Assembly (NCBI GenBank): GCA_019055375.1
Contig: JAHQIW010000300.1
Coordinates: 124,001-188,000, forward strand
Direction: 5' to 3'
Source: Parelaphostrongylus tenuis
Lineage: Eukaryota; Nematoda; Chromadorea; Rhabditida; Metastrongylidae
Length of the DNA: 64,000 nucleotides
Numbering within the stretch: position 1 is the stretch's first letter; each line of letters starts with the position of its first letter. The notes under the pieces were generated by a model, which ran no database searches, was not told where the DNA came from, and saw nothing but the letters and a program-made list of their open reading frames with translations. Position numbers and translations under genes: made by a program. Below, piece after piece: positions 1 to 12,999 of the stretch.

Positions 1-124
1 TTTCTTTTTTAACTGTCGACCTGCGTTTTCAATGGTGAGCGAGTTTTCTACTGGAATTTTTGTGCACGGTTATAGTGACCATAAAAGTTGTAGGAAAATT
101 CGTAAGGTAATTTCTATCACAAAC

Positions 125-281
125 CGCTGCGGCCGAAATCGTCCAGTTGTGGGGCATCATCACTGACTCCAAGTATGTCTTTAATGAAGTAGGATGACTT
201 CTTTGGAGAAATAGAGTAGTACGAATATAACGGAAGATACGGTAGAAGATTGGAAGCGAACAATGCGAACGGATAGGCCAT
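125..281 (-). CDS. Possible first coding exon of a homeobox (BarH-like) gene, partial
   Basis: Read on the minus strand, an ATG at 281 opens a 52-codon reading beginning MAYPFALFASNLLPY, rich in Tyr, Leu and Ser. It contains KSSYFIKDILG followed by an acidic stretch, and ends at a usable donor (G|GTTTGT, 124). SFLIKDILG-type motifs (FIL/eh1-like, Groucho-binding) are known near the N terminus of BarH-class and related homeobox transcription factors, and this is the only basis for the call. No homeodomain is in the window; it would lie left of position 1. The frame also stays open upstream to about 428, so an internal exon is an alternative. Moderate to low confidence. Confidence 0.4.
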
Positions 282-1983
282 CAGTGCGAATGCGGTAGTG
301 GGCCATAAGCCGAGATGTACCGTAGCGGTCGTGCTAGCACGACCACGCCCTCTCTTATAGAGAAGCTCAATTGCAAATGAAATCAAGAAATCTTCGTCTT
401 GGGAGAACTCGGCCGCGAATTGAAGCACTTCAATCAGTGTAGATTGCTCAGCAAATGCTTTCCCCCGAGAAAATCAGTCAGCGTGAAGTTGTTAGATTTT
501 CCTCCCTGATGGTGTTCTCTTCTTATCGGCCCTGGTGGCTATCAGAAGTTCTAAACAAAAAGCAGCTGTCAAGTATGACTGGACGAGATTATCGCTATTC
601 TAATGCGTTCTGCCCTCCTTATCTATCGCTTATCCACGTAAAGACGTCCTGTGAGAACGAGAAAACCTAGATTTTTTGGATAGACATGCATAGAATAACT
701 TCACTCCAGCCTCCACATTTTCAGTATATCTGCTTTCACTTCTTTTTAACTCTTACTCAAAACATCCGTGACATTCACTTTAAGAAATTTTCTCAAGCAT
801 CAAGGCAATCATACACTTTTTTTGAGCGGTTGAAATTCTTGACATCCACTTTTAGTTAAGATAAACGCTATTTTTACCGGAATTCCGCCAAGAAACCTAG
901 TCCTACGGAGCCCGTAGCGCGTTTGCAAAGGGTGCTAAATGCGGAGCGAAAGCGATTAGTTGTCTTCTGATGCGGATGGACTCGTAACTTTAACATTTTC
1001 GTCTGCTGCATAGGCTAATACTCTCCTTTCTGAGAGATACGCACAGCATGTAAGTAACTGTCCCATGCACACCTATGAGTCGACTCGCTAAAAAATGTAC
1101 ATAACTGAGCATTGTAGGTTATTCGCTCAGATATATCCACCTTTACAGCATAAGAATTTTTGGCATTTTTTCATCGGTTATAATTTTCCATTTATAGACG
1201 TTTTCTATAGTTTTTAAGGCGTTAACTTCGCTCTCTGTAGGATCAGTGATTTTTCTCTACTGTAACATACTTTGGATTATAATACTGGCGTAAGAGTGGA
1301 TTGAAGAAAATTCCTATATTCTTTCGTAAACTAAGCGAAGTTGAATATGAGGAAACTCGCAATATCATAATGCATTTGACCAAGGAGCAGTCATCAGTCG
1401 TACGGTGTACATTGCTAAATTGCTTCCAAAAGTTTAATGATGAGATGAGAACGTAGAAAATGAGAAGAGTGAGATGAGTGTCCTCAACGACGGCAATTTG
1501 AAGAAAGCCAGTGAATGGAAATGCATGCAAAACGTCGCGAAGTGTTGCAGTAGAATTTGACTTAAGAAAGAAGGTTTTGTGACGCCTCATTGAAAGCAGT
1601 CTCGACTGAAGTGTGCTATAATTTGTATGGAAGAAATAAAAATTATCGCTATAAAGGTTGCTGTTAGCATAATTATTAGACCTAGACTCTCAGTTTGTTG
1701 AATGCTTTTTGACTTTGGACACAGGAGTATAGCAAACCAATATTGTTTTTGAAGTGCCTGAGAAAAACGATGAGGCAAAGCACTTCCTGGAGCAAGCTTT
1801 GCATTAGAAGAAATTAAGGTGACTTCTTCAAATTGGGCGGATATATTCCGTTATATCCTATAGTATTCTGCTCACATTCGCTGCTTAACGGCAAGAAACA
1901 TAGCATTTTTGCTGTTCTAAAGGAGAAGTTTCAGAGAACTTTTTTTTTGCTTTTTATTGATTAAAAAAGACTACTGTCTACCT
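282..1983. other. No recognisable gene
   Basis: If the exon at 125-281 is real, this is its 5' flank and may hold regulatory sequence. I see only short chance reading frames and no repeat family that I recognise from elsewhere in the window. Confidence 0.5.
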
Positions 1984-2205
1984 CCGATACCGACTGGATT
2001 CCTCGGAACAAGCGCTCTACAGGAAGACCACCGACCCGCTTCCGATTTCTTCACGAAAGCTATAGGAGAAAGATATGATGCTCAGCGAACTTCTAGAGCA
2101 GGAAAGACCAACTGGGCTACTTTTGCACGCGATAGGGAAAAATGGAAGTGTGGTGGTACCCGATCGAGTCACTTGACGATCAACGGGACGACAGGTGATA
2201 CAGTT
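1984..2205 (+). mobile_element. RTE-clade retrotransposon, decayed 3' fragment
   Basis: The sequence aligns with the last 70 or so codons of the RTE copies at 26.5 and 40.7 kb (DWIPR, then KGRP-like, then the terminal ESLDDQRDDR). It has frame-breaking indels and substitutions, including loss of the codons around VKRS. It ends in one GGTGATACA unit, the motif repeated at the 3' end of the other copies. It is clearly older than those copies and non-functional. The upstream part is absent, as expected for a 5'-truncated insertion. Confidence 0.85.
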
Positions 2206-2228
2206 GACTGTCCACCTAAAAAATAAAT

Positions 2229-3239
2229 CTTTGTAGAACCCTGACTCATTACTCATCTTACAAAATTGTGCTATCAAAAAGGCTTTTGATAAGACGATTT
2301 GGTTCTTTACGTTGCTCAGCCTAGACAGAGTTGACCTTAAGTGACTGCGAAGATCCAGATCGCCAGAACTAACCATTGTGGATGTTGTGACTTTGAAGAA
2401 AACGATGGCACTGAAATGTCACCCATACCGAAGTTTTGTAACGAAATCATCTACGCTAATAAACAAAATCATTGATTATTGTTGCTTAAGATATGTTGAG
2501 ACTGAGTTGGAGTTGGTAGTGAATAGATACTTTTGCAATTTAAGCAAAATATTCTGATACTCAGTTGGGCTTTATGATGATGAATCTATTGATGTGTTCA
2601 GTTTGCAGGATTATCCCTCACACATATTTTGACTAATCGCAGGTATGCCATCCTAGGAGAATCCTGGTCGCAAGTAACGACATCAAACTTCCTAATGAAG
2701 CTCAAAGGCCAAGAACTTCCGTGAATCACATCCTGGTAGAACCGTGAATAAGTACCTCGGATTTTTGCAAGGATCACGCCCAACTAGCAGTCATTGTGAA
2801 AATGGCGAGATATAATTTCAAGTTCTTCGATGTCGCAACTGTGCGATAACGAAACGGAATTGTCGTCGCTTATAAAAGATCACTCAGCCATAAGTAGAAG
2901 CGAAAATCATGAAAGAGAATGTCTTTAGGTGATTTTGGCTTTATATTCTGAAGGAAAAATTCCGGTCTATGAAATAAGGCGGTTTCCTTTGAAACGTCAG
3001 ATTGAACATTGAGAAGCGTATTAAACTAGTTCGTTGTATCTGTCCATTGAATCAAGCTCACTACACGTTTATTGCTAATTCGTCAGACAAGAGTAATTCC
3101 GAGTCATAGTAGAAGGACATAAATGATAATTAACCATAAACTAAATCTTCCGAGAAAGAAAAATATTCCCAATTATCTCAAATGAAGTGATAATATGTGT
3201 GCACATAGATGAAATTTTCATCTTGCAATCTTGCCGTAC
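2229..3239. other. No recognisable gene
   Basis: AT-rich intergenic sequence; I see nothing that I can name. Confidence 0.5.
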
Positions 3240-3470
3240 AATTGTTTTTAATTTTGCGTCAGCCGTGATTCAAACCCAGATCTCACTCTTTCGTTGTAAC
3301 CGTCCATTGAATGGTGCAACAGTTAGTATATGCTCCTTATGCTGGAAAGAGTGAGATCTGGGTTCGATTCCGGCAGAAGCAAACGTTTTTGCACAGCACT
3401 CCACATTTTTGGATACATTGTAAGACCATAACACCGCAAGAGGCGGTCTTATTAATGAATTTCAATTGTC
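3240..3470. repeat. Palindromic S4 tRNA-like SINE pair
   Basis: Two tRNA-like units face each other. The left arm (about 3255-3292, minus) has the B-box complement within GATTCAAACCCAGATCTCAC. The right arm (about 3312-3470, plus) has an A-box-like GCAACAGTTAGTATATGCTC and the B box GGTTCGATTCC, followed by the S4 body (TTTTGCACAGCACTC, TTGGATACATTG, ATAACACCGC, AGGCGGT). The arms pair over the AGAGTGAGATCTGGGTT region. The same head-to-head layout recurs near 29.6, 36.4, 37.4 and 55.8 kb. Confidence 0.75.
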
Positions 3471-6400
3471 TTTAATTTTGTTTATATGTATTTACGACAG
3501 CTTGGGCAACGATAAATCTGACCAATGCGCAATCGTGGAAATTCTTGTGAGCACCGAATATAGTACTTGATCAGTAACGGTGATCGATAAAGAAACTCAA
3601 GCCATTCTCTTGATTCATCGTTTTATTGTTCTGTCCTCAAAATGTGAAAGTGTCCTCAAGAGAACATCACTAAAATTGGTTATAGAGCCAAATTTTGAGC
3701 TAATTGACTACCTGGTCACATAGAAGTGAAAACATTAAAGCGAAATGTGCGAAATAAGAGTGAATTCAAAAAAAATCATGTGTCGCGAATGTAGTAACTC
3801 CAGAGTGTCACCCTAAATGGTGTGATATTGTGCTGGTCTTTTTACCTGTTAGAGAAGGCGTATATTCTCAAAAATGAGAGAATATCCTGAGTTTTTTTTT
3901 CTGCTAGGAAGAGTTTGGTTTACCAAAATCAAAATTCGAGTGGTCATTCGATTATATTTGTTTTTTAAAAAGGCCGTTTGAGTCTACTATAGCAACGAGA
4001 ATAAAATTGCATCTCATACTCGTCGCGCATTTTTTTTACCTGATTTCTAGAAATGTCTTAATAGAGCGCTGAAAAGCCAAAAAATAATAATGCTCTGCAC
4101 GCACTCGTAGCATTACTCCGCAAGTGAAAAATATTCCTATTTTTCTCCTACAGCGTAGTAACAAAATTTTTTTGAACACCGTATACTGCACGGAAACCGA
4201 TGAAACATGAGCAATTGAACGATTTTTAAAAGTTTGAGGACACGTGAAAAAGATCTCGTATTGAACGAGTTGACCATCCAAGATCGTATACATCACTAAA
4301 TAATTTCGGGAACCACTTAACACCAGCCTACTGGTCCCACTACTTCTTGACTACGTGTATCGCAGCCACAAAAGAGGCTCTTGTGAGAAACACGTCTTAA
4401 GCAGCCTCCAGTATGGTCACAAAAGATAGAAGAGGAAAAAATTACCGAATTGGAAAGCAGTTACCCACTTTGCATAGCCACTAACCTGTAACTTCCCACG
4501 AAAGAATTAGAGAAAGCCGCCTGCGTGAACGAAGATTTCAGTAAGAAAAAGGTGTTGCTTATCCTGTCCTTCATATCCAGCTAAATAAGCTCACTGATGA
4601 TGAAAAAGAGCCGGTTTAGAGAGTTTCAGCAGTGATAAGTTAGTTCATACCCTTTAGTATTATCGTCTGTACATACCGCGAATATGGCCTGAAAAGTTTG
4701 GAGTAATGCTGATGGTAATCTAAGGTCTGCAATCACAAATCACATTGGAAATCAATTGATCTGTTTTAGACTCAGCGATTTATTTTCATAAAAATCTAGA
4801 TAGACTTCCACTGGGTGTTTTATCTAAAGACACTACAAAAGCTTCAAATGGAGGCGTTTCGTGCACGTTCACATTAAAGTAGTTTCGTTTTCTCATCGGT
4901 GAAACGTCGAAGCCGTTCTTCGATTCTTGGGCGTACCTATATGTCACATTGTTGCGAATTCGAGATATAATCTAAGCGTACTTTGTAGCACCAAAGGAAT
5001 GTGTATAAATGCACGTTTGTAGAGAAAAAAAAAACGTTATACGGATGTACAGCGTATGTGAATTTGTGTAAACGCCGTGTGTAGGTTCACGCTGAACTGT
5101 GTACTAACACGTGTGATAATACATAAGTACAAAGTTGGGTGTCCGCCAGGATTTGTATCGTCTTTTCGGCATTGTGGCCGGAAAGGCAGCATTCCACAAA
5201 CGTGGCTCAAGGTAACTTGGCTCAACTGGTGCGATCGCGTCGATCAACCTCAGTTCCGTGTTTTTCCTAGGAAAACGACTTGATTGTCATGTTCATTTAC
5301 GTCTGACGTCTAGAAAATCAAGAGATAGATACGAGCCAAATATGAATAAATGTAAACGAGATAGCTTTGAGGTGTAAAATTGCAGTTCGAAATACGACCT
5401 TTTGTAATCATCTGACTTTTCCCTTTCAAAATGCTAATCTCAGAGAGAGTACTGGGATTGTTTTCATCATTCACAGTCTTACTGAGATCAATTGCATCAT
5501 ATTCTGCGATTTACTGACGATTAAACCCCTTTCAGTGGTCTTGAAAATTTAAATTTTCCACAAAACCACCGCATTCATCAAAACACAGTCACTTGCCGCA
5601 CCGGAAATAGAGCAATAATCATCATCACGCTTTGAACTCGGAAATTTCTACATCAAAACATATCGTCGTGTAGAATAAAAATTGTTTCGTATCAGAACAT
5701 CAAGGAAAAAGTCTGAACTGTTTTCCAGAGGGGAGAAATTTTTCATAACGAAATACGCCTCCTCTCTGGGTCGCAACTGAATTCTCTTGTACAGCGATAT
5801 TCGTGAGGAACCTTAAATCAGCTGTTTATCCTAAAATTTCCTCTGTTTCAGAAAAAAATTTTGTGTTTCTCCTGCAGGAATTGTAGAGCAGATTTTGTTC
5901 TATTGTATTATAGATATGCGTTATTATTTTTTGGATTCGCTAGCCGAATCGCTATGGTTCGGCGCGATAAACAAACGTTGACGCCTACGTGAAGTGCGAT
6001 TTTTGTTATTTGATTAGGAAATGGCTCGGTTTTCAATACAAAATCAATACGTACAGGTAAAATAAGCGAAACAAGCGTGACCTCATAGAAGGCATCTGTC
6101 GTAAATGTACAGAATCTGTTCTGAGTCCGACGCGGAATTTTTGATCTTCTGTTGGCTTTCTTTAACCCGTTCAAGACACTATGTATTCTCAAAGACGAGG
6201 GCATATTTTAAGCTCTTTTTAAAATAAGAGCTGTGAGAATTTATATCTACATGCTTGTAAGACGAAAATAAATATCTCCAATTAAGATGAAGTGGTGAGC
6301 TACAGCAGCTCATGAATTGACGATGCTTCAGCGTCTTCCATTATTGTTTCGATGATGACCCTCTAAATTGGCGTGCTACCTCAAAAGTTCTGAAGACTAA

Positions 6401-9400
6401 CCTCTCTCAATGTTTTCAAAATTAACAGCTTTTTATACTATCACGGATATGGTGTATAAAGCTCGCCGATACATCTTCGCTGTAGACGACCACACTGTAA
6501 TTGAACTCACAATTCACTTTGGTTCTGAAATTGTTCTTCAGTTTTTCGCTTATTTTTTTCTCTTTTGAGAAAAGACGTATCTTTGGAGAAAGGAGGCGCT
6601 GATGCGATCCTATTTCGAGCTCTGGGAAAACATCAATATCACTTTTTAAACATCTTTCATTTACTATCATATAGATGTACAATTCCTTAGGTGACCCACA
6701 TGTCTTACGAACAGTTTCTTTTTTAGAAAAAAAAGGTAAGACTAGATAAGGAAATCTTCTCAAAATTGCCATTATTATCAAACGAATTGAGCAGTCCTAT
6801 TATGAAATACTAACAGCATTCATTTGGAATTTTGTGGTATCTATAGAAGTTTCACCTACTATTTTACAAAGGCAACTGTTCCGAAATCGCTTGTTTGACG
6901 GTCTGCGCAATAGAGAGGATTGTGCTTATTTTTTTGTCCTAAAAACAGAGATAAAATTTATATAAAGTCGAATTGGACATACCTGATCTCCCGTAAGACG
7001 TGTTGTGATGAATAATGACAAAACGACGAGACCACTCGAGATCCGCATAAAAGAACACCCAGAGAAAAACTAAAAACTCGACCTAATATCCCTCCAGGTT
7101 CGTGTGGGGCACAAAGACACATCGGTGACAACTTTGAAGTAGCAATCACAGTCGCACCAGGAAACAAAAAGAATTTGACAAATCCTTAAGGTTTTTTAGT
7201 TGACTTTAAAGAAACGAGCGAAGGAAGAAACGAATGGATACTTGGACGATCTGTCTTCAAGAATTTTGTGGACCCACCACTTTTTCACAAATTCAGTAGA
7301 TAAGTTCATTCGTATTTATTCCTGAATTTTGAAAATTCAAAAATAATTGGAATTGAAGAATATTTGTCTACTACAGTTGACATAGCGTTTTAAATCGGAT
7401 GATTTTCTTGATCTGAGTGAGGTTGAATGCTCATAATGAACGAATCATCTCTTACTTTGACCATTTTAATAAATCCAACGATGATGTCGCCTCAAAATGT
7501 AGAATTTTGGCTTGAGTTTCATACAAGTTCCTTATCAGAATCAGAAGGCAAAACCGATCAATAAAATAAGACATGGTACAGTTAGTATATCTAGGTTAGG
7601 ATATCGTGGAAACGTAGAAAAAAGAGGTACCAATCTTGCGTGAGCTTGGATGAGGAGAGTTAGTGAAGTATATTGACATTATTTGATTCGCACTCAACTG
7701 AAAGCTGATCTTTCGCATTGTTAAGCGAATATGATGATAGCCCTTCGCTACCATATAACAAACAGAATTCACTAGTCATTTGTGACACTAGAAATGTCGA
7801 ATATAGACAAAGTCGAGTTGCCCATTCAGAACACCTGACAAACAGCGGAAGTACTGGCGACAAAGACATCGGTGGCGCAGCTGCCATTCTGCCAAGACAC
7901 GTCCTCTCTTGTTTTCCAACTAAACACTAAAGCTAAAAAATATTCTCCTCATTTACCTTTAATTTATTTTGGCAGTTTAAGCGATCCTATTTTCTTACAT
8001 TTACCTACATCTTCTCTCGATTCATAGTGATGCGAACTTAACTTTCATTTCGATTATTTATGAGTTCCCGCTACTGAAAGGCCAAAATCTTCAAAAATTA
8101 CTATGTTTGTGTTTGCTTGCATGACTTTTGAAAATTGCTTAAAATTTTCTTGCTCGGGTACCGCAAAAGTGCTTCCGAGATCGCTTTTTCCACTTACTTC
8201 ACGTCATTATGTGATTTTCATTTAACGAAGTCGATGTAACAAACAGTTCCGTGGCTTAAATATTGAACTTTTAAGAAAAAACCAATAGTTGAGCATTGGG
8301 TGGAGTCCTACGATTGAGTTGGCGAAATCACTTTTGAACGAATTGTACGGAGACTTAGCTGATTACAGGGTGTGAAGTGCCGACTTTTTACAGAATTCGG
8401 TGTAGATACTTTCAAATTCAAAATCTTCAAGCCATAAGTCGTTTTATAGGTATTTTATCGTCACATGTTCCTTCAATAGCCGAGTCTTTTCCATTTGAAT
8501 TAACTTCCTTTGGTGCTTAACTTCATCGTATGCTTTGATCTCAGAGCTTATTCTGCCTACTATGCCTGTGAAATTCTTTTTTCGCATTTTAATGTGTCAA
8601 CCGCGATATTCACTCTCCGCCAAGAATTGATCGGAAAAGTCTCTTGTTAAGTGGCTTCCGGTCGTGGTAGTTGGCTGTTTTCTCAAAGTTTACCTAGTTA
8701 TATGTCACCATTAGCTGCTGCGCTATACACTCGTCTTAGCTGAGGGCATTAGAAAAATATATTAATAAGTCTTTATTCCGGCTAAAATTATGCTCAAAAT
8801 AGGCTCCCGTTTTCGGGAAACGCATTGTCTCCATCACCTGGTGCTTTCTTGAATCTATTGCTCTGCTAACGAGCTGACCTAAATTTAGTCGACTAGTATT
8901 CCGTATTCCCTGCTTTTTTGGTACTGCCGTCGTTTCTGGGTGCTATACATGTTTTTGAGTGTTAATCGGCTTTCGAGACTGCGCGGATTTGCATGCGTAA
9001 GTGGTTTGCTCTGTTGCGTTTGTTCGGCGAGCACTTCTCGCATTCTCCCTCAAATATCAAGTTCCGTTTTTTATTTGGTCACGTTATCTCTCAATTATGT
9101 AACATTGCTATGCATCAAAACACTTAGTGCAAATATATACAAGGTCTATTTGACATTCTCAAATTGATGTCGCGCCATATGATTTCTGTCTTACGAATGT
9201 CATTGACCAAATAAACTTTTCTTTATTCCTGGAATTACGTGTATGCATTCAACTTGTTGAATGCGAGATAATGTACCGCCTGATTGTGTTTTACGGTGGA
9301 CGTTGTAAATTGTTGAGCTTTGGAAGTATGTTTGAGGGCTGACGCAATAGCACCGCGCAACCGAATGATCCATTTACACTACCAGTTTTTCATCTATCAC

Positions 9401-10879
9401 AACTTGACGTTGTCTAGTATGATCATGTTATTTGTGTTTCAAATACTTGTTCTCTGATCGCGAAATCTATTGTGGTACTTATCTTATCGTCATGAGAAAT
9501 CCCACGACGCTGCTCAATCTGATAGAATGCGCTGTCTTCTCAAACATTGTTTGCTATACTGTTACAAGGATACCTGTGTTTGTTCTTAGTGATTTATAAT
9601 TAAATCCTTTTCGACATCGACACAGAAGCTACCGTATCGCGCGTCTCGTTTTTTCTGTATAAACTAGCTGGGCTATTTTGTTGTCTACCAACTCCTATGA
9701 AGGACTACCAGTGAGCCATTTTGTGGATTGACGATTTGAATTTCCATATCTGTGCATAATACTATAAAATATTTACCAGATTATTTCACTCCTATAATTG
9801 ATTTCTATATAATACTATGCTACTTTTTTGATTGCTTTTCTATTGAAGTATGTAACCACAGTGGAGTTCTCAAATCAGAAATACTTGTCATGCCTTGCAA
9901 CAGGATCCGTTTTTCTTGGATATTTGAAGTGCAAAATTATGTTAATAAGAGTATCCTCATTTCTTATCTCTCTATTTCGTTGACTTCTAAGGGCCTTTCT
10001 TATCACAATACAGAGCCACGTCATTCACTATCAATTTCTATCACTCCAGACACACCGTCTTTTCATCTGCTATTTCGTGTACAATTTATGGAATGGTTTA
10101 CTGTAGCAGCTGTTAGTAATTGTAGACTAAAAACGAGCACGATATTGTCAAGGAATTTCTTGACGTCGGTTTCTTCCCACTATATAAATTTCACGCCATT
10201 TTCTTTTTTCTTTCGAAAAAAAATCTCAGTCGGCAAGTTTCTTCTCAGTATCGTGGAACAAATGTCGTAGATTGCTCATTTAACCCTATGAATCATTGAG
10301 CATTCGAAAACAAAATCACATGGATGTATTGAGGAGTGCCACTCAGTTAAATAGGTGTTGTTGTGGAATAAAAGTCCACATTTTCAATTTATTCAAATCT
10401 GGGAATGACCTGTTCATGTGTCAGTTGGTTCTATTCCGAGTCAGGAATTGATTTTACCACTTCACGACTAACAGCCATAGGTGTCACGTGCTGTGGTATT
10501 ACTTATCGGGCAATTTAAATGCATATTGTGTAAAATATCATATTTCTCCTACTCAGTAGACTAGACCTACTCAGCGAGAATACTCACCAGACTACTGTGT
10601 ATCAAGTCCTCTATTCCTGCTAAAAGGTGGCGACGTGTGGCTCACTGTAAAACGTAGAATTACGCTCAACTGCTACTAATTTTGGTAAAGGTTTTGCTCA
10701 ACAGTGACCAACGTTGCAAAGGTTTCACATTCCTTAGAACAGAGAAAGACCAAATCGACACGAAATTTAATAACTCAGACACTTTCATATTCCAGCTAGA
10801 AGGCCTGACAACTTAATTCAAATTACATGGGGTTCTTTTCCGTTTACGAGCACAGAGTTTTAAGCCGATCCCTTTTGTA
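3471..10879. other. Long stretch without recognisable genes
   Basis: Reading both strands, I find only short open frames with no domain signature, no clean exon series and no repeat shared with other parts of the window. Unknown single-copy genes with very short exons cannot be excluded. Confidence 0.45.
9752..10270 (+). other. 172-codon open frame of unknown meaning
   Basis: The longest uninterrupted frame in the left 18 kb. The predicted protein is rich in Ser, Phe, Ile and Leu, as random translation of pyrimidine-rich AT sequence would be, and shows no motif, signal peptide or domain that I recognise. No partner exons are evident. It may be chance or an old pseudogene; I do not assign it as a gene. 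Confidence 0.15.
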
Positions 10880-11545
10880 GGGCCAGAACTTCTCTTAAGA
10901 GTGTTGACAATCATTCAACAACTTAAATCCTTTGTTGGCGAGGTGCGTGGCGTGCCATCCTTGTAACCCTTTTTGTAACGCAGTAAAACCCAAAATGAAA
11001 TTATGTTTCACGTCCGCTGCGTAATTCAACTACTACACCACTGAAAGCTCGAAAAGCACACGAACCTGTAGAGGATATCATGTAGTATCAGAGTCATAAG
11101 GTGTATCTGGAGTTTTATTACAGTTGAGAAAGAAATTGCTAGTTGAATAACAAAAATCACATCTAATGTGACCTGCCAAGGTACTCTCGATCGATGGCCA
11201 AATTGAAACCGCGTCGTCTCTCCTACACCAAGCTTTCTCCCGCCCCGTAGATTAGCCAAAACACACACGATGGCCAACGTGAATTTATCGTGTATTTCCT
11301 GCTGCACTGTAGAGAAACGGTCTTCTTAGAAAATAAGCACAGCACTGGAACACTAAATCTTGCGCTATTGAATGATTACTAATAATATAAAGAAAGTGTT
11401 CTGTTCTGTGAGAAATATGAGCGTGGCAAACACAAAAGTTTTTCATTAGTCGAAGCTTCACATGAAGACTTTTTCGAAAAACTAATACGCACCGCGTTAA
11501 CCAGAGGTCTAAGCTTTCAAACTACTAGCATTCTTATGAAGATCT
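10880..11545. repeat. F2 long foldback element, copy A
   Basis: The left end (TCTCTTAAGAGTGTTGACAA, then a block ending ATTATGTTTCACG) and the right end (CTACTAGCATTCTTATGAAG) match, in inverted order, the ends of the copies near 46.3, 48.0 and 57.6 kb. An internal block (AATGATTACTAATAATATAAA, AGAGAAATATGAGCGTG) is also shared. No coding capacity. It behaves like a large MITE or foldback element; boundaries are approximate. Confidence 0.65.
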
Positions 11546-11554
11546 CTTGTCTAG

Positions 11555-11770
11555 CTAAAGTGTTGGCTTGTAATTCTGTGCCAGCAAACATAAGGTGCCG
11601 AATGGTAAACATTTGGATGTCATCTGATAACGTAATTTAAGCCCTGTGTGAGGTCTGTTATGGCATTTATATAGTGCTAAACGTAGGTTTCGGCTTTTCA
11701 GCCTCATATGTAGCACGGTGCCTTTCGTTAGCCAATCCCTTGTAGAGGAGTATATCACCTACATATGAAG
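11555..11770. repeat. F1-family MITE fragment
   Basis: Contains ATCTGATAACGTAAT, a GAGGTCTGTTATGGCA block and the family core (TTTCGGCTTTTCAGCCTCAT, then GTGCCTTTCGTTAGCCAATC), and ends near ACATATGAAGGAATCGACG. The same order is seen at 12.2 and 32.0 kb. Non-coding. Confidence 0.65.
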
Positions 11771-12172
11771 GAATCGACGACGAAGATCTACACTACACGT
11801 GGATAAAAAGATCACTTTACTGCAATTTACCGGCCATAAAAAACCAACTATTAATCATCACTTTTTTAACAAATGAGATTTGATGCTCTCCAACTCGAAA
11901 TTGATTCCCATGACGACCACGATTCTTGCCAATAGTTGACGGACCGCTCGAAAACGACAAAGCTTTAACGATAAGATTTTTGGCAGTAATACATCTGTGA
12001 GCAATACACCGTGCATAAAACCCAATCTAGCAACTCTGAAAGTTTATTAGATCTAGCTATCGATGCTATACTGGGTATCTCATATCAAATGCTCCATTTG
12101 AGAAGTATAGCGCAATGACAACTAGAGTCATAGCATCTTTGATTTTGGAATTAAAAAACAATAATTTCCCAA

Positions 12173-12480
12173 AATAATCTGATAACACGATAACATGTTT
12201 GAGTCCGTTATGAGGTCTGGTACGGCACTTATACAGTTCTAGACCGCTGCTGTTTTGCCGTTCCAGACTCATCACTTACATAATGTCTTTTGGTTTAGCC
12301 GATCTCTTGGGATATACGTCCACATATAAAGGAATCGACGCCGAATAACTGATCACCGCATGTCAGGTGACTAAATCTTCCGACTAAAACAGCAGCTTTA
12401 TAGTACAGTATGAGTGCCGTATCAGACCATATACAGGCAACTTATCCAGGCTCAGCATGTTATCATCTTATCAGATTATC
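12173..12480. repeat. F1-family MITE with terminal inverted repeats
   Basis: The left end AATCTGATAACACGATAACA and the right end, inverted, match over about 30 bp (both read AATCTGATAA, then GATAACATG). Next to the left end are GAGGTCTGGTACGGCACTTA and the core (CCAGACTCATCAC, then GGTTTAGCCGATCTCTTGGG). About 308 bp, non-coding. Confidence 0.75.
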
Positions 12481-12999
12481 ACTGTTCTAGGTAAGGTTTA
12501 TGTAAACAGTCAAGAAAAGAGGTATTCCTCCAAGCCAGGGAAGGAATTGGAAGTGCGACTCAAATGAAATTTCAGCATTCAAATCAAGCAAAATTCTCAC
12601 CTTTCCGTGTTCGACATTTTAAGTAGTCTTCTCTAGGAAACCACTTCATTTCCAAAAGGCGTGAATCTGTTGTAGTAAACACCTGTAGGAAGACTATACA
12701 ATGGTTCGTAGGAGAAGCAACTTAATTAACACTCAATGCTTGCGTAGAGAAAACAAGGTCCTCAAATGGACCTCGTATTCTTCTGCTGACGACGGATACA
12801 AGGCAGCGAACCGCAAAGACGACTTACTGGGATATGCTCAGTGTGCGAAGTCGATGTAGATAAATGAATATCTAAAAAGTTTGACGAAATCAAATTTCAA
12901 TGGAACTTTGAACGTCGTGCATAACAATGATGACTCTTTTCATGGTGTTTTTGTTACATAATAGAGCGCCGAAAGGGCTGTTGAATAGAAATGTTGAAT

